Source: an uncultured Dechloromonas sp.
GTDB taxonomy: Bacteria > Pseudomonadota > Gammaproteobacteria > Burkholderiales > Rhodocyclaceae
Assembly: GCF_945957265.1 (NCBI RefSeq)
Contig: NZ_CAMFKO010000042.1
Location: 1-33,846 of the forward strand
Direction of reading: 5' to 3'
DNA length: 33,846 nucleotides
Below are positions 14,785 through 23,466 of this stretch, one piece after another. A model generated the notes under the pieces. It ran no database searches and was not told where the DNA came from. It saw only the letters and a list, made by a program, of their open reading frames with translations. Each line of letters begins with the position of its first letter. The first letter of the stretch is position 1. Position numbers and translations under genes: made by a program.

Positions 14785-14848
14785 CTTTCTTCGTTGCACA
14801 AAAAAATGGGGTGGCGCTTTTTGCGATACTACCGCCGTTTTTGGTTAA

Positions 14849-14863
14849 TGAAAACCATTCTCA
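14849..14863. promoter_or_regulatory. Fur box of the TonB-dependent receptor
   Basis: TGAAAACCATTCTCA resembles the 7-1-7 Fur consensus (TGA..../ATTCTCA) and lies 17 bases before the receptor ATG. The following TACTAT (14865-14870) could be its -10 element. Confidence 0.65.
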
Positions 14864-14880
14864 TTACTATGTTGGGGTAA

Positions 14881-16911
14881 ATGATGTATTTGAACGGCAG
14901 AAATTGGCAGGTCAAGCCCTTGGTCATCGCTTTGGGGCTGGCTTATGCCCACGGGGCCGCCTTGGCCGATCAGGGCGAGCGCTCGCTCGCCTCGGTCGTG
15001 GTCAGCGAGCAGGCGTACAGCGACACGACGGCGGTGGTGTCGGCGGAGCGCCTGGCACAGAGCGCGGCGCGCGATTCGCGCGAAACGCTGCAGAACGAGA
15101 CGGGTGTCATGGTCGGCGGCGGTGGCAGCGCGATGGCGCAGAAAATCTATGTGCGCGAGATCGAGGATACCTTGCTGACGGTGACGCTGGACGGCGTGCC
15201 GCAGGGCGGGAACGTCTTCCACCACCAGGGGCGTATCCTGATCGACCCGCAGCTGCTGAAGCAGATCGAGATCGACAAGGGCGGCACGGTCGCCAGCGTC
15301 GGCCCCGGCGGCCTGGCCGGCTCGGTGCGCATGACGACGCGGGATGCCCGTGACCTGTTGCGTCCGGGCCAGAAGATCGGCGGCATGCTGATGGGCGGTG
15401 TCGCGTCGAACGACGGCTGGAGCACCGGCGGCGCCGTTTACGGCGAAGTGGCCGAGACGCTGGATTTCCTGCTCTATGCCAAGCACAGCGACAACGACGA
15501 CTATCGGGATGGCCGCGGCGTGACGCAGGAAAAGACGGCGTCGACCCAGGACAGCCAGTTGCTCAAGTTCAAGTGGCGGCTGGCGCCCGGGCACGCCCTG
15601 TCGTTCAGCTACCAGGGGCTGCAGGACGAGGGGACGCGCTATCCGCGTCCGCACATGGTCGGCATTCCCGGCAGCAACACGCCGATGCCGCAGAAACTCG
15701 AGCAGCAGACGATCAGCGCCGGCTATCACTATGCCGGCGACGGCCGTCTGCCCGCCGTCGACCTGACGGTGTTCGCCGACAACGTCGAAAATACCCGCAC
15801 CAACCGCGGCACCGCGGCGGTGTTCGGCAAGCCGGTCGGGTATTCCTTCGGCGAGCGCCTGGAGACGAGCGGCGTCAACCTGCTGCTGAAGTCGAAGGTC
15901 GGTACGTCGCTGGTGCGTTACGGCTTCAACCATCATCACCGGGAAGCCTCGGCGATCAATCCGCTGAAGCAGGGCGCCGCCGGCGGCACCAGCCGGGAGA
16001 GCAGCGATGTCTCCGGGGTTTTCGCCGAAGGCAGCATCCCCCTCGGTTCCATGCTGCTGCTCGGCCTCGGCGGCCGCTACGACTGGTATTCGTATGAAGA
16101 CAACCATCGCCAGACCTTCGACAGCAGCGGCTTTTCGCCGAATGCCAGCCTGACCCTGCAAGCCACCGATGCGCTCAGCTTCCGCCTCGGCGCGTCGCAT
16201 ACGGTGCGCGGTGCCGGCCTCAAGGAAAGCTTCATGCTCGACAACGGTCCGGGGCCGCTCATTTATCGCAACGTCGCGGGCCTCAAGGCGGAAACCGCCA
16301 ACAACGTCGAGCTCGGCTTCAACTATGCCGAGGGACCGTGGTCGTTCAAGGGATCGGTCTTCCGGATGACCATCGACGACTACATCAACATGGTCTATCG
16401 CGCCGGTCCGCCGGCCACGGCGACCCGCGAGAACGTCGGGACGGTGAAGTCGCACGGCTACGAGCTGGGCGGCGGCTGGAACAACGGCGTCGTCCGCTTC
16501 GGCCTGTCGGTGTCGGACGCCAAGCCGATGCTCAACGGCTACAGCCTCGGCGACGGCGATTTCAGCCTGGGGACCACGCTGGGCCGTTCGTGGCAGGCCA
16601 GCGCCGGTTACAACCTGGCCGCCTGGAATCTGGATTTCGGCTGGAATGTCCGCACCATGCAGGCGGTGACCTACCGTCCGTCCGGGGCGACCTCGGATGT
16701 CAGGAAGGACGGCTATACCGTGCATGACCTGCTGGTCAACTGGCAGCCGCTGGGCAAGGACCGCCTGCGCGTGACCTTCGGCGTGCATAACCTGTTCGAC
16801 AAGTTCTACTACAACCAGTCCACCTACGGTTACAGCGCCGGCCAGGGGATGGTCCTCGGTTACGCCGACCCGGGGCGCAACCTGCGACTCGATCTGAACT
16901 GGAAGTTCTAG
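14881..16911 (+). CDS. TonB-dependent siderophore/iron receptor
   Basis: The 676-residue outer-membrane receptor has a signal peptide (to about residue 30, ALADQ) and a TonB-box-like LASVVVSEQ. The plug domain spans about 45-160, with the ETGVMVGGGGSAMAQKIYVR segment and GGLAGSVRMTTRD. A 22-strand-type barrel ends in the TonB receptor C-terminus, NLFDKFYYNQS to LNWKF with terminal Phe. The Shine-Dalgarno is GGGG about 3-7 bases before the ATG pair. Fur box upstream, divergent AraC regulator, and downstream DUF3649-PepSY-DUF3325 genes together indicate ferric-siderophore uptake. The ligand cannot be deduced. Confidence 0.88.
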   Translation: MMYLNGRNWQVKPLVIALGLAYAHGAALADQGERSLASVVVSEQAYSDTTAVVSAERLAQSAARDSRETLQNETGVMVGGGGSAMAQKIYVREIEDTLLTVTLDGVPQGGNVFHHQGRILIDPQLLKQIEIDKGGTVASVGPGGLAGSVRMTTRDARDLLRPGQKIGGMLMGGVASNDGWSTGGAVYGEVAETLDFLLYAKHSDNDDYRDGRGVTQEKTASTQDSQLLKFKWRLAPGHALSFSYQGLQDEGTRYPRPHMVGIPGSNTPMPQKLEQQTISAGYHYAGDGRLPAVDLTVFADNVENTRTNRGTAAVFGKPVGYSFGERLETSGVNLLLKSKVGTSLVRYGFNHHHREASAINPLKQGAAGGTSRESSDVSGVFAEGSIPLGSMLLLGLGGRYDWYSYEDNHRQTFDSSGFSPNASLTLQATDALSFRLGASHTVRGAGLKESFMLDNGPGPLIYRNVAGLKAETANNVELGFNYAEGPWSFKGSVFRMTIDDYINMVYRAGPPATATRENVGTVKSHGYELGGGWNNGVVRFGLSVSDAKPMLNGYSLGDGDFSLGTTLGRSWQASAGYNLAAWNLDFGWNVRTMQAVTYRPSGATSDVRKDGYTVHDLLVNWQPLGKDRLRVTFGVHNLFDKFYYNQSTYGYSAGQGMVLGYADPGRNLRLDLNWKF

Positions 16912-16928
16912 TTCCCGGGTAATCAACT

Positions 16929-16954
16929 GCCCCCGGCCCGCGGCCGGGGGCTTT
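16929..16954 (+). terminator. Rho-independent terminator after the receptor gene
   Basis: A perfect 10-bp stem, GCCCCCGGCC and GGCCGGGGGC, with a 3-base loop follows the receptor stop by 17 bases. A short TTTGTCGTTTG tract comes next. It would partly separate receptor transcription from the downstream membrane genes. Confidence 0.7.
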
Positions 16955-16979
16955 GTCGTTTGTTGCGGGTGTCTTTCGT

Positions 16980-17270
16980 GTGAATGCCAATTCTTCAAGC
17001 GGTACCGGTCGCGCCGCGTGGCGCGCCATTTCGTCGCGCATCCTGGTCGCGGCCGTCGGCGGTTACGCCCTGTGCTGGTCCCTGTTCCTGGCCTTGTGCG
17101 CCTGGCTGCCCTATGAAAAGGTCACCCTCTGGTACCTGACCGGGCAACTGGCGCCGCTGCCCTTCCTGTTCTCCCTGCTGGCCGCCTTCGCCGCCCGCTC
17201 GGCCGGGCGGATGGCGGCCTGGATCTTCGGCCTGGCCGGCCTTTTCTACCTGCTCGGGAGGCTGGCATGA
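16980..17270 (+). CDS. DUF3649-type small membrane protein
   Basis: The approximately 96-residue protein has three hydrophobic segments (ILVAAVGGYALCWSLFLALC, LPFLFSLLAAFAA and a C-terminal AWIFGLAGLFYLLG). It matches the DUF3649 proteins commonly found next to PepSY and DUF3325 genes behind TonB-dependent siderophore receptors. The GTG at 16980 is chosen as start because the upstream frame enters the terminator; the start is uncertain. Its stop overlaps the next ATG (ATGA). The role is unknown, but context indicates an accessory in siderophore-iron uptake or reduction. Confidence 0.7.
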   Translation: MNANSSSGTGRAAWRAISSRILVAAVGGYALCWSLFLALCAWLPYEKVTLWYLTGQLAPLPFLFSLLAAFAARSAGRMAAWIFGLAGLFYLLGRLA

Positions 17271-18718
17271 ACGCCCTCGGCAAAGCCTGGCTCGGCCTGC
17301 ACGCCTGGGGCGGGATGCTGTTTTCGTGGCTGCTGGTGCCCATTTTCGTGGCCGGCAGCCTGGCCGTCTTCGAACCGGAGATCGGCCACTGGATGCGCCC
17401 GGAAATCGACGTCGCCCCGATTGCGCCGTCGCTTGCCGCCGATCTCGCCGAGCGTCGTCTGCACGAGGTGGGCGAGGCGGCGCCGCTGTGGCGGGTGCGC
17501 CTGCCGACGCCGCGCGAGGCCGGGGTCGGCGTGTCGTGGGGGGCGCAGCCGCGCCAGCTGACGGAGGAAGTCCTCGCCGCCGACGGCCGCCCGGTGCCGC
17601 TGCGGGCCACCCACGGCGGCCATTTCTTCACCGATTTTCACGCCGAACTGATGCTCGGCAAGAGCGGCCGCTGGATCGTCGGCGTCATCGGCATCGTCAT
17701 GCTCGCCGCCATCGTCTCCGGCATCTTCATCCACCATCGCATCCTGCGCGATTTCTTCACCTTCCGGCCGCGCGCCAACCGGCGGCGCGCCTGGCTGGAT
17801 GCCCACAACCTGATCGGCGTCGCGACGCTGCCCTTCCTGCTGCTCATCACCTACAGCGGCGTGATGATCCTGGCCGACACCTTCATGCCGGCGGCGACCC
17901 AGGCGCTGTACGACGGCAAGCCCGGCGGGCCGCGGGCGGATGCGGTGAAAGCCTTCTCGCGCAAGGCGAGCGGCGAGCCGGCGGCGATGCTGCCGCTGCG
18001 CGAGCATCTCGCCGCCGCCGAGCGCATCTTCGGCCCGGGCAAGGTCACGTCGCTGACCGTGCGCCTGGCCGGCGACCGCCATGCCCTCGTGCAGGCCCAT
18101 CGCACGGTGGACGACCGGCTCGGCGCTGTGGCCGATCATGTCACCTTCGACGCGGTCACCGGCGCGCTGCTCGGCCAGCAGCTGAGCTGGAACCCGATGA
18201 CCTATGCCTACCGCGCGCAGGTCGGGCTGCATGTCGCGCATTTCGGCGGGCCGGTCGTGCGCTGGGTGTATTTCGTTTCCGGCCTGCTCGGGGCGGCGAT
18301 GATGGCGGCGGGCACCCTGGTCTTCCTGCGCAAGCGCCGCCAGCGCCACGACACCGGCGCCGTCTCCCGCGTGCTGGAAGGCTGCGGTTGCGCGTCGGTC
18401 GCCGGCATCCTGCTCGCCTGCCTGGCCTACCTGGGGAGCAACCGCCTGCTGCCGGCCGGCTTGCCGTCGCGCGACGCCTGGGAGGTCGCGGCTTTCTTTG
18501 CGGCCTGGGTGCTGGCGCTGGGGCACGCGCTGTGGCGCGGCTTCCCGGCCTGGCGGGGGCAACTGCTGCTTGCCGGCTGGCTGGCCCTGCTGCTGCCGGT
18601 GCTCGATCTGACCACCGGCGGCGGCGACGCGTGGCGCCTGGCGCTCGATGCGACGGCGGTCGTCTGCGGCGGCTTGCTGCTGGCCGCCACCCGTTTCTTC
18701 CGCAAGGAGTCGTCATGA
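17267..18718 (+). CDS. PepSY-associated membrane protein, putative iron(III)-siderophore reductase type
   Basis: The 483-residue protein has an N-terminal membrane helix (about 12-32, GMLFSWLLVPIFVAGSLAVF). Periplasmic PepSY-type regions and three or more further helices follow, including IVMLAAIVSGIFIHHRI and PFLLLITYSGVMIL; a membrane block lies at the C-terminus. Conserved histidines near the helices (FHAELMLG, FIHHRILRDF, LDAHNLIG) resemble those of PepSY_TM proteins such as FegB/PiuB, some of which are linked to heme-dependent iron reduction. GGAGG precedes the ATG, and both ends overlap their neighbours by ATGA. Reductase activity is inferred. Confidence 0.82.
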   Translation: MNALGKAWLGLHAWGGMLFSWLLVPIFVAGSLAVFEPEIGHWMRPEIDVAPIAPSLAADLAERRLHEVGEAAPLWRVRLPTPREAGVGVSWGAQPRQLTEEVLAADGRPVPLRATHGGHFFTDFHAELMLGKSGRWIVGVIGIVMLAAIVSGIFIHHRILRDFFTFRPRANRRRAWLDAHNLIGVATLPFLLLITYSGVMILADTFMPAATQALYDGKPGGPRADAVKAFSRKASGEPAAMLPLREHLAAAERIFGPGKVTSLTVRLAGDRHALVQAHRTVDDRLGAVADHVTFDAVTGALLGQQLSWNPMTYAYRAQVGLHVAHFGGPVVRWVYFVSGLLGAAMMAAGTLVFLRKRRQRHDTGAVSRVLEGCGCASVAGILLACLAYLGSNRLLPAGLPSRDAWEVAAFFAAWVLALGHALWRGFPAWRGQLLLAGWLALLLPVLDLTTGGGDAWRLALDATAVVCGGLLLAATRFFRKESS

Positions 18719-18999
18719 ACGCCCTGTACGCAACGCTGGCTTTCCTGTTGATTGTCGCCGGCATGGCCGCCCTGGCCATCGGCATGGCGCAGCACCATCG
18801 CCAGGTGTTCGGCCGCCCGCCCGGCGTCGTGCAACGCGCCGCCTGGCGCGGTGCCGGCTGGCTGCTGCTGGCGCTGGCCCTGGCGCCGTGCTGGCTGGGC
18901 TGGGGGGCGAGCATGGGGAGCGTGCTGTGGGTCGGCCTGCTGGCCGGCGGCGTGCTCGTCGTTGCCGGTGCGCTGGCGGCTGGGCCGAAGGCGGGCTGA
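18715..18999 (+). CDS. DUF3325-type small membrane protein
   Basis: The 94-residue protein has three hydrophobic segments (ATLAFLLIVAGMAALAIGMA, GWLLLALALAPCWLGWG and VLWVGLLAGGVLVVAG). It fits the DUF3325 family that regularly follows PepSY_TM genes in siderophore loci. AAGGAG lies before the ATG, which overlaps the PepSY gene stop. Presumably it works with the two preceding proteins in the inner membrane; its biochemical role is unknown. Confidence 0.72.
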   Translation: MNALYATLAFLLIVAGMAALAIGMAQHHRQVFGRPPGVVQRAAWRGAGWLLLALALAPCWLGWGASMGSVLWVGLLAGGVLVVAGALAAGPKAG

Positions 19000-19008
19000 G
19001 CATTCTTC

Positions 19009-19030
19009 GTTGCGCCGTGGCCGGCGCAAC
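19009..19030. other. Perfect stem-loop between the DUF3325 gene and nirS
   Basis: GTTGCGCC and GGCGCAAC form an 8-bp perfect inverted repeat with a 6-base loop, with no T-run. It may end the iron transcript with Rho, or be a protein site. Its right arm runs into the first AACTGT copy of the nirS element (19028). Confidence 0.5.
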
Positions 19031-19060
19031 TGTTCCCGTTGAAAAGCGTACGAACTGTTA
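19028..19060 (+). promoter_or_regulatory. CTGT direct-repeat element upstream of nirS
   Basis: AACTGTT occurs at 19028-19034 and 19053-19059, so the CTGT words are exactly 25 bases apart. TTGAAAA lies between them at the same offset as in the ccoG element. The element ends 111 bases before the nirS ATG. No canonical TTGAT-N4-ATCAA FNR/DNR box was found in this spacer. Confidence 0.55.
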
Positions 19061-19170
19061 GCCATGCGGGCTTCCGGGCGGTGCTCCAATGCGTCGCATA
19101 ACAGAGGCACATCCGATGCCTCGGCAAGGGAACCCAACAGTCCTGTTTTTTTCAACAAAAGGGACGGAAG

Positions 19171-20844
19171 ATGTTCAATTATTTGCTTAAAGGGGCGGGT
19201 CTGCTGGCGCTTTCATTCAGCGCCGCAGCGACGTTCGCAGCCGATGCGCCGACCTTGTCGCCGGACGCGAAAGGCGCCAGCGGCAAGATTTATTTCGAGC
19301 GTTGCGCCGGTTGTCACGGCATGCTGCGCAAGGGGGCGACGGGGAAAAACCTCGAACCCGCCTGGTCGCGCAAGGATGCCGATGGCCAGCTGAGCGAAGG
19401 GGGAACCCTGAAACTCGGCCAGTCCCGGCTGGAGAAGATCATCGGCTACGGCACCGAGGGCGGCATGCCGAACTTCGACGACATCCTGTCGAAGGACGAA
19501 ATCAGGAACATGGCCGCCTATATCCAGATGCCGCCCGATGCGCCGCCGGAGTGGAGCCTGAAGGATATCCGCGGGACGTGGAAGCTGCACGTGCCGGTCG
19601 ACCAGCGGCCGACCCGCAAGATGAACAAGGTCAATCTCGAGAACATCTTCTCGGTCACGCTGCGCGATGCCGGCGAGGTGGCGCTGATCGACGGCGATAC
19701 CAAGCAGATCTGGGGCATCGTCAAGACCGGGTACGCGGTGCATATTTCGCGCCTGTCGCTGTCTGGCCGCTACATCCATGTCGTCGGTCGCGACGGGCGG
19801 CTGGACATGATCGACCTGTGGTTCGAGAAGCCGACGGTGGTCGCCACGGTCAAGGCCGGGATGGAGACGCGCTCGGTCGAAACCTCGAAGGCCAAGGGTT
19901 TCGAGGACAAGTACGTGATCGTCGGCTCCTACTGGCCGCCGCAGTACACCATCCTCGACGGCATGACGCTGGAACCCCTGAAGAACGTGTCGACCCGCGG
20001 CGTGACGGTGGATGGCGACTATCACCAGGAGCCGCGCGTGGCCTCGATCGTGGCGTCCACGACCAAGCCGGAGTTCCTGGTCAGCGTCAAGGAAACCGGG
20101 ATGGTCAAGATGGTCGATTATTCCGACCTGACCAACCTCCGGGAAACCACCATCAATACCGCCAAGTTCCTGCATGACGGCGGCTACGACGCAACCAAGC
20201 GCTATTTCCTGGTGGCCGCCAATGCGTCGAACAAGGTAGCCGTGGTCGACGTCAAGGAAGGCAAGTTCACCGCCCTGGTCGATACCGCCAAGATTCCGCA
20301 CCCCGGGCGCGGCGCCAACATCGTGCATCCCAAGTACGGGCCGGTGTGGGCGACCTCCCATCTCGGCGCCGATGTCATCACGCTGATCGGCACCGACCCG
20401 GAGAAGCACCCCGAGCACGCCTGGAAGGTGGTTCAGGAACTCAAGAACCACGGGGCCAACTCGCTGTTCGTGAAGACCCATCCGAAGTCCGACAACCTGT
20501 GGGCCGATTCGCCGCTGAACCCGGACCCCAAGCTGGCCGGCTCGGTCACCGTCTATCGCGTCTCCGATCTGGCTAACCCGGACCCGCAGCCCGAGGTGAT
20601 CGACATCGCGGCGGCGGCCAAGCTGGGCAAGACCAAGGGCATCCAGCGCGTCGTGCAGGGCGAGTACAACCAGAACGGCGACGAGATCTGGTACTCGGTG
20701 TGGACCGGCAACAAGACCGAGCCGTCGGCCATCGTGGTCATCGACGACAAGACGCGCCAGGTCAAGACGGTGATCAAGGACAAGCGGCTGGTCACCCCGA
20801 CCGGCAAGTTCAACGTCTTCAATACACAGCACGACGTCTATTGA
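19171..20844 (+). CDS. nirS: Cytochrome cd1 nitrite reductase NirS
   Basis: The 557-residue periplasmic enzyme reduces nitrite to nitric oxide in denitrification. After a signal peptide (to about residue 24) comes a cytochrome c domain with the heme c motif CAGCH at 45-49. The eight-bladed d1-heme propeller follows. The two active-site histidines are visible in KFLHDGGYD and in ATSHLGADV. The length is typical. GGGACGGAAG precedes the ATG. It stands alone with its own promoter and terminator: no nirCFDLGHJ heme-d1 genes are in the window, so these must lie elsewhere. The upstream element shared with nosZ, crp/fnr, ccoG and norE suggests co-regulation. Confidence 0.96.
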   Translation: MFNYLLKGAGLLALSFSAAATFAADAPTLSPDAKGASGKIYFERCAGCHGMLRKGATGKNLEPAWSRKDADGQLSEGGTLKLGQSRLEKIIGYGTEGGMPNFDDILSKDEIRNMAAYIQMPPDAPPEWSLKDIRGTWKLHVPVDQRPTRKMNKVNLENIFSVTLRDAGEVALIDGDTKQIWGIVKTGYAVHISRLSLSGRYIHVVGRDGRLDMIDLWFEKPTVVATVKAGMETRSVETSKAKGFEDKYVIVGSYWPPQYTILDGMTLEPLKNVSTRGVTVDGDYHQEPRVASIVASTTKPEFLVSVKETGMVKMVDYSDLTNLRETTINTAKFLHDGGYDATKRYFLVAANASNKVAVVDVKEGKFTALVDTAKIPHPGRGANIVHPKYGPVWATSHLGADVITLIGTDPEKHPEHAWKVVQELKNHGANSLFVKTHPKSDNLWADSPLNPDPKLAGSVTVYRVSDLANPDPQPEVIDIAAAAKLGKTKGIQRVVQGEYNQNGDEIWYSVWTGNKTEPSAIVVIDDKTRQVKTVIKDKRLVTPTGKFNVFNTQHDVY

Positions 20845-20865
20845 TCGGTTGACGACAGAAGCTCG

Positions 20866-20893
20866 AAGCCCCGCTGGAAAGTGGGGCTTTTTT
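20866..20893 (+). terminator. Rho-independent terminator of nirS
   Basis: AAGCCCCGC and GTGGGGCTT pair (one G-U) around a 6-base loop, followed by six T residues. It begins 21 bases after the nirS stop and makes nirS a single-gene transcript. Confidence 0.9.
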
Positions 20894-20934
20894 GTTTTTG
20901 GATCAGTGGTTTATGCCTTGTCTTCGCGGTGATG

Positions 20935-20998
20935 AACTGTGCCGGTCGAAAACTGTGCCGGCTGAAACTGTGCGCTGCCAATAGACGGGCGACTGTTA
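20935..20998 (+). promoter_or_regulatory. Multiple CTGT direct repeats upstream of nosZ
   Basis: AACTGTG occurs at 20935, 20951 and 20966 (15-16 base period, each followed by CCGG or CGC). GACTGTTA starts at 20991, so the CTGT words at 20968 and 20993 are 25 bases apart as in nirS. The last copy ends about 145 bases before the nosZ ATG. Confidence 0.55.
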
Positions 20999-21141
20999 CC
21001 GGAGCGCCGCTTTCCCCCATGGTCTACTGACGCGGTCGGGTTGGCCGGCCGGCGGCTTGCAGCAGCCTTCGCAGTCGGCGGCGGCCATCACGGCGGCGTG
21101 CAGGCGCACGCCGATCGATACGCAATCTTAAGGGGAGAAAA

Positions 21142-23439
21142 ATGCGTGTAATAACCAGGCGTCCGTTGGCGCAGTTCATGCTCATCGGGCTGGCTGCCGG
21201 CCTGTCCGGCACCGCCGTCGCGGCCGAGTCGCTGCAGGACGTATTGAAGCGCCGCAACCTGTCGCAACAGGATCTGCTGTCCGCCGCCAAGACCTACGTG
21301 CCGACCGGCAAGCGCGACGAGTTCATCGCCTTCTCGTCGGGCGGCCAGTCGGGCCAGGTGCTCGTCTACGGCATTCCGTCGATGCGGATTCTCAAGTACA
21401 TCGGCGTGTTCACGCCGGAACCGTGGCAGGGCTACGGCTACGACGAAAGCTCCAAGGCGGTGCTGGCCCAGGGCAATATCGACGGCCGCAAGATCACCTG
21501 GGGCGACTCGCACCATCCGGCCATGTCGGAAACGCAAGGCAAGTACGACGGCCAGTTCCTGTTCATCAACGACAAGGCCAATCCGCGGATCGCCGTGATC
21601 GATCTGCGCGATTTCGAGACCAAGCAGCTGGTCGCCAACCCGATCTTCAAGTCGGAGCACGGCGGCGCCTTCGTCACGCCGAACACCGAATACGTCATCG
21701 AGGCGGCCCAGTACGCGACGCCGCTCGAGAACCGGAAATTCGCCCCGCTCGAGGAGTTCAACGAAAAGTATCGCGGCGGCATCACCTACTGGAAATTCGA
21801 CCGCAAGGAAGGCCGCATCGTCCCCAAGGAGTCCTTCTCCGTGGAACTGCCGCCGTACTCGCAGGACTTGTCCGATGCCGGCAAGGGGCCGTCGGATGGC
21901 TGGTCGTTCACCAATTCCTTCTGTTCCGAACGCTACGTCGGCGGTATCGAAAAAGGCCGTCCGCCCTACGAGGCGGGATGTTCGGCCAAGGATACCGACT
22001 ACATGCACGTCGTGAACTGGCGTAAGGCCGCCGAGTTGGTCGCCCAGGGCAAGGCGAAGAAGATCAACGGCCACAACGTGATCATGATGGAGACCGCGAT
22101 CAAGGAAGGCATCCTCTTCCTGATCCCCGAACCCAAGTCGCCGCACGGCGTCATGCTTTCGCCGGACGGCAAGTTCATCACCGTTTCGGGCAAGCTCGAT
22201 ACCCACGTCTCGGTCTATTCCTGGGAAAAGATCCAGGCCGCGATCAAGGCCGGGCGCTTCGAGAGCAAGGATGCCTACGGCATTCCGGTCATCGGCATGA
22301 AGGAAACCCTGCACAAGCAGGTGCAGCTCGGGCTCGGGCCGCTGCACACGCAATACGACGCCAAGGCCTGCGTCGCCTACACCTCGCTGTACGTCGATTC
22401 GCAGGTCGTCAAATGGGACTACTGCGAGGGGCGCGTTCTCGACAAGATCGCCGTCCATTACAACATCGGCCACCTGATGACCATGGAAGGCGACAGCGTC
22501 GAGCCGAAGGGCAAGTACCTGGTGGCCATGAACAAGCTGTCGATCGACCGTTTCAACCCGGTCGGCCCGCTGCATCCGCAGAACCACCAGCTGATCGACA
22601 TTTCCGAGGACAAGATGCAACTGCTCTACGACATGCCGGTGCCGCTCGGCGAGCCGCATTACGTGGTCGGGATCGAAGCCTCGAAACTCAAGCCGGGCGT
22701 GCGCTACAAGGTCGGCACCGATTCGCGCACCGACAAGCCGCACCCGGGCGCGGTGCGGGCCGGCGAGGAAAAGACGGTCAGGAAGGGCAACAAGGTCGAG
22801 GTCTTCGGCACCCTGATCCGCTCCCACATCACGCCGGAAACCATCGAGGCGGAAGTCGGCGACGAAATCACGGTGCACCTGACCAACCTCGAGCGCGCCC
22901 AGGACGAAACCCACGGCTTCGCCGTCGGCACCTTCGACGTCCATGCCTCCGTGGAACCGGGCAAGACGGTCACCGTCAAGTTCAAGGCCGACAAGGAAGG
23001 CGTCTATCCGTACTACTGCACGGAATTCTGCTCGGCGCTGCACCTGGAGATGCAGGGTTACCTGCTGGTCAAGCCGAAGGGCTGGAAGCCGAGCAAGCCG
23101 GCCGCGGCGGAACAGGTGGTCTACACCGAGGACGACTACAAGAAGCAATTGAAGAAGGTGGCTGAAACGCAGGCCGTCATCGACCAGGTCGTCGCCTACA
23201 TCACCGGCGTCAATTACCGCGATTTCCCGGATGTGGTCGCCTTGATGGACGACGCGGTCGATCAGCTGAACAAGACCAAGGAAACCCGAGCCAAGGCCGA
23301 AGAGGCGGCGAAGCGGAAAGACTGGCAGCAGGCGACGCTGTGGGCCGAACAGATCTGGCAGTACCAGGTCAAGGCGGCCGACATCGGCATCCGTGCCAAG
23401 AACTACCTCGAGCAGAACGGCGCCAGGAAAACCAAGTAG
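21142..23439 (+). CDS. nosZ: Nitrous oxide reductase NosZ, clade II type
   Basis: The 765-residue periplasmic copper enzyme reduces N2O to N2. The signal sequence (to about residue 28, ending TAVAA) contains an RR pair but no F-L-K, so Sec export as in clade II enzymes is more likely than Tat. The CuZ propeller starts with GDSHHPAMSE (His 124, 125). The C-terminal cupredoxin CuA domain has YYCTEFCSALHLEMQGY (Cys 626 and 630, His 634, Met 637), a clade II-like sequence. An additional tail of about 125 mostly helical, charged residues follows the CuA site. GGGGAG precedes the ATG. No nosDFYL or nosR/B genes are in the window, so maturation genes must be elsewhere. A strong terminator follows. 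Confidence 0.95.
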   Translation: MRVITRRPLAQFMLIGLAAGLSGTAVAAESLQDVLKRRNLSQQDLLSAAKTYVPTGKRDEFIAFSSGGQSGQVLVYGIPSMRILKYIGVFTPEPWQGYGYDESSKAVLAQGNIDGRKITWGDSHHPAMSETQGKYDGQFLFINDKANPRIAVIDLRDFETKQLVANPIFKSEHGGAFVTPNTEYVIEAAQYATPLENRKFAPLEEFNEKYRGGITYWKFDRKEGRIVPKESFSVELPPYSQDLSDAGKGPSDGWSFTNSFCSERYVGGIEKGRPPYEAGCSAKDTDYMHVVNWRKAAELVAQGKAKKINGHNVIMMETAIKEGILFLIPEPKSPHGVMLSPDGKFITVSGKLDTHVSVYSWEKIQAAIKAGRFESKDAYGIPVIGMKETLHKQVQLGLGPLHTQYDAKACVAYTSLYVDSQVVKWDYCEGRVLDKIAVHYNIGHLMTMEGDSVEPKGKYLVAMNKLSIDRFNPVGPLHPQNHQLIDISEDKMQLLYDMPVPLGEPHYVVGIEASKLKPGVRYKVGTDSRTDKPHPGAVRAGEEKTVRKGNKVEVFGTLIRSHITPETIEAEVGDEITVHLTNLERAQDETHGFAVGTFDVHASVEPGKTVTVKFKADKEGVYPYYCTEFCSALHLEMQGYLLVKPKGWKPSKPAAAEQVVYTEDDYKKQLKKVAETQAVIDQVVAYITGVNYRDFPDVVALMDDAVDQLNKTKETRAKAEEAAKRKDWQQATLWAEQIWQYQVKAADIGIRAKNYLEQNGARKTK

Positions 23440-23466
23440 TCCATGAAATAGTCCGCAACCCCTTCG

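Noticed and set aside
14845..16998. 717-codon minus-strand open frame opposite the TonB-dependent receptor
   Set aside because: The receptor frame has signal peptide, plug and barrel features; the opposite frame has none.
19000..19170. Canonical FNR/DNR box (TTGAT-N4-ATCAA) before nirS
   Set aside because: Searched by eye; no half-site pair with correct spacing was found. TTGAAAAGCGTACG lacks the second half.
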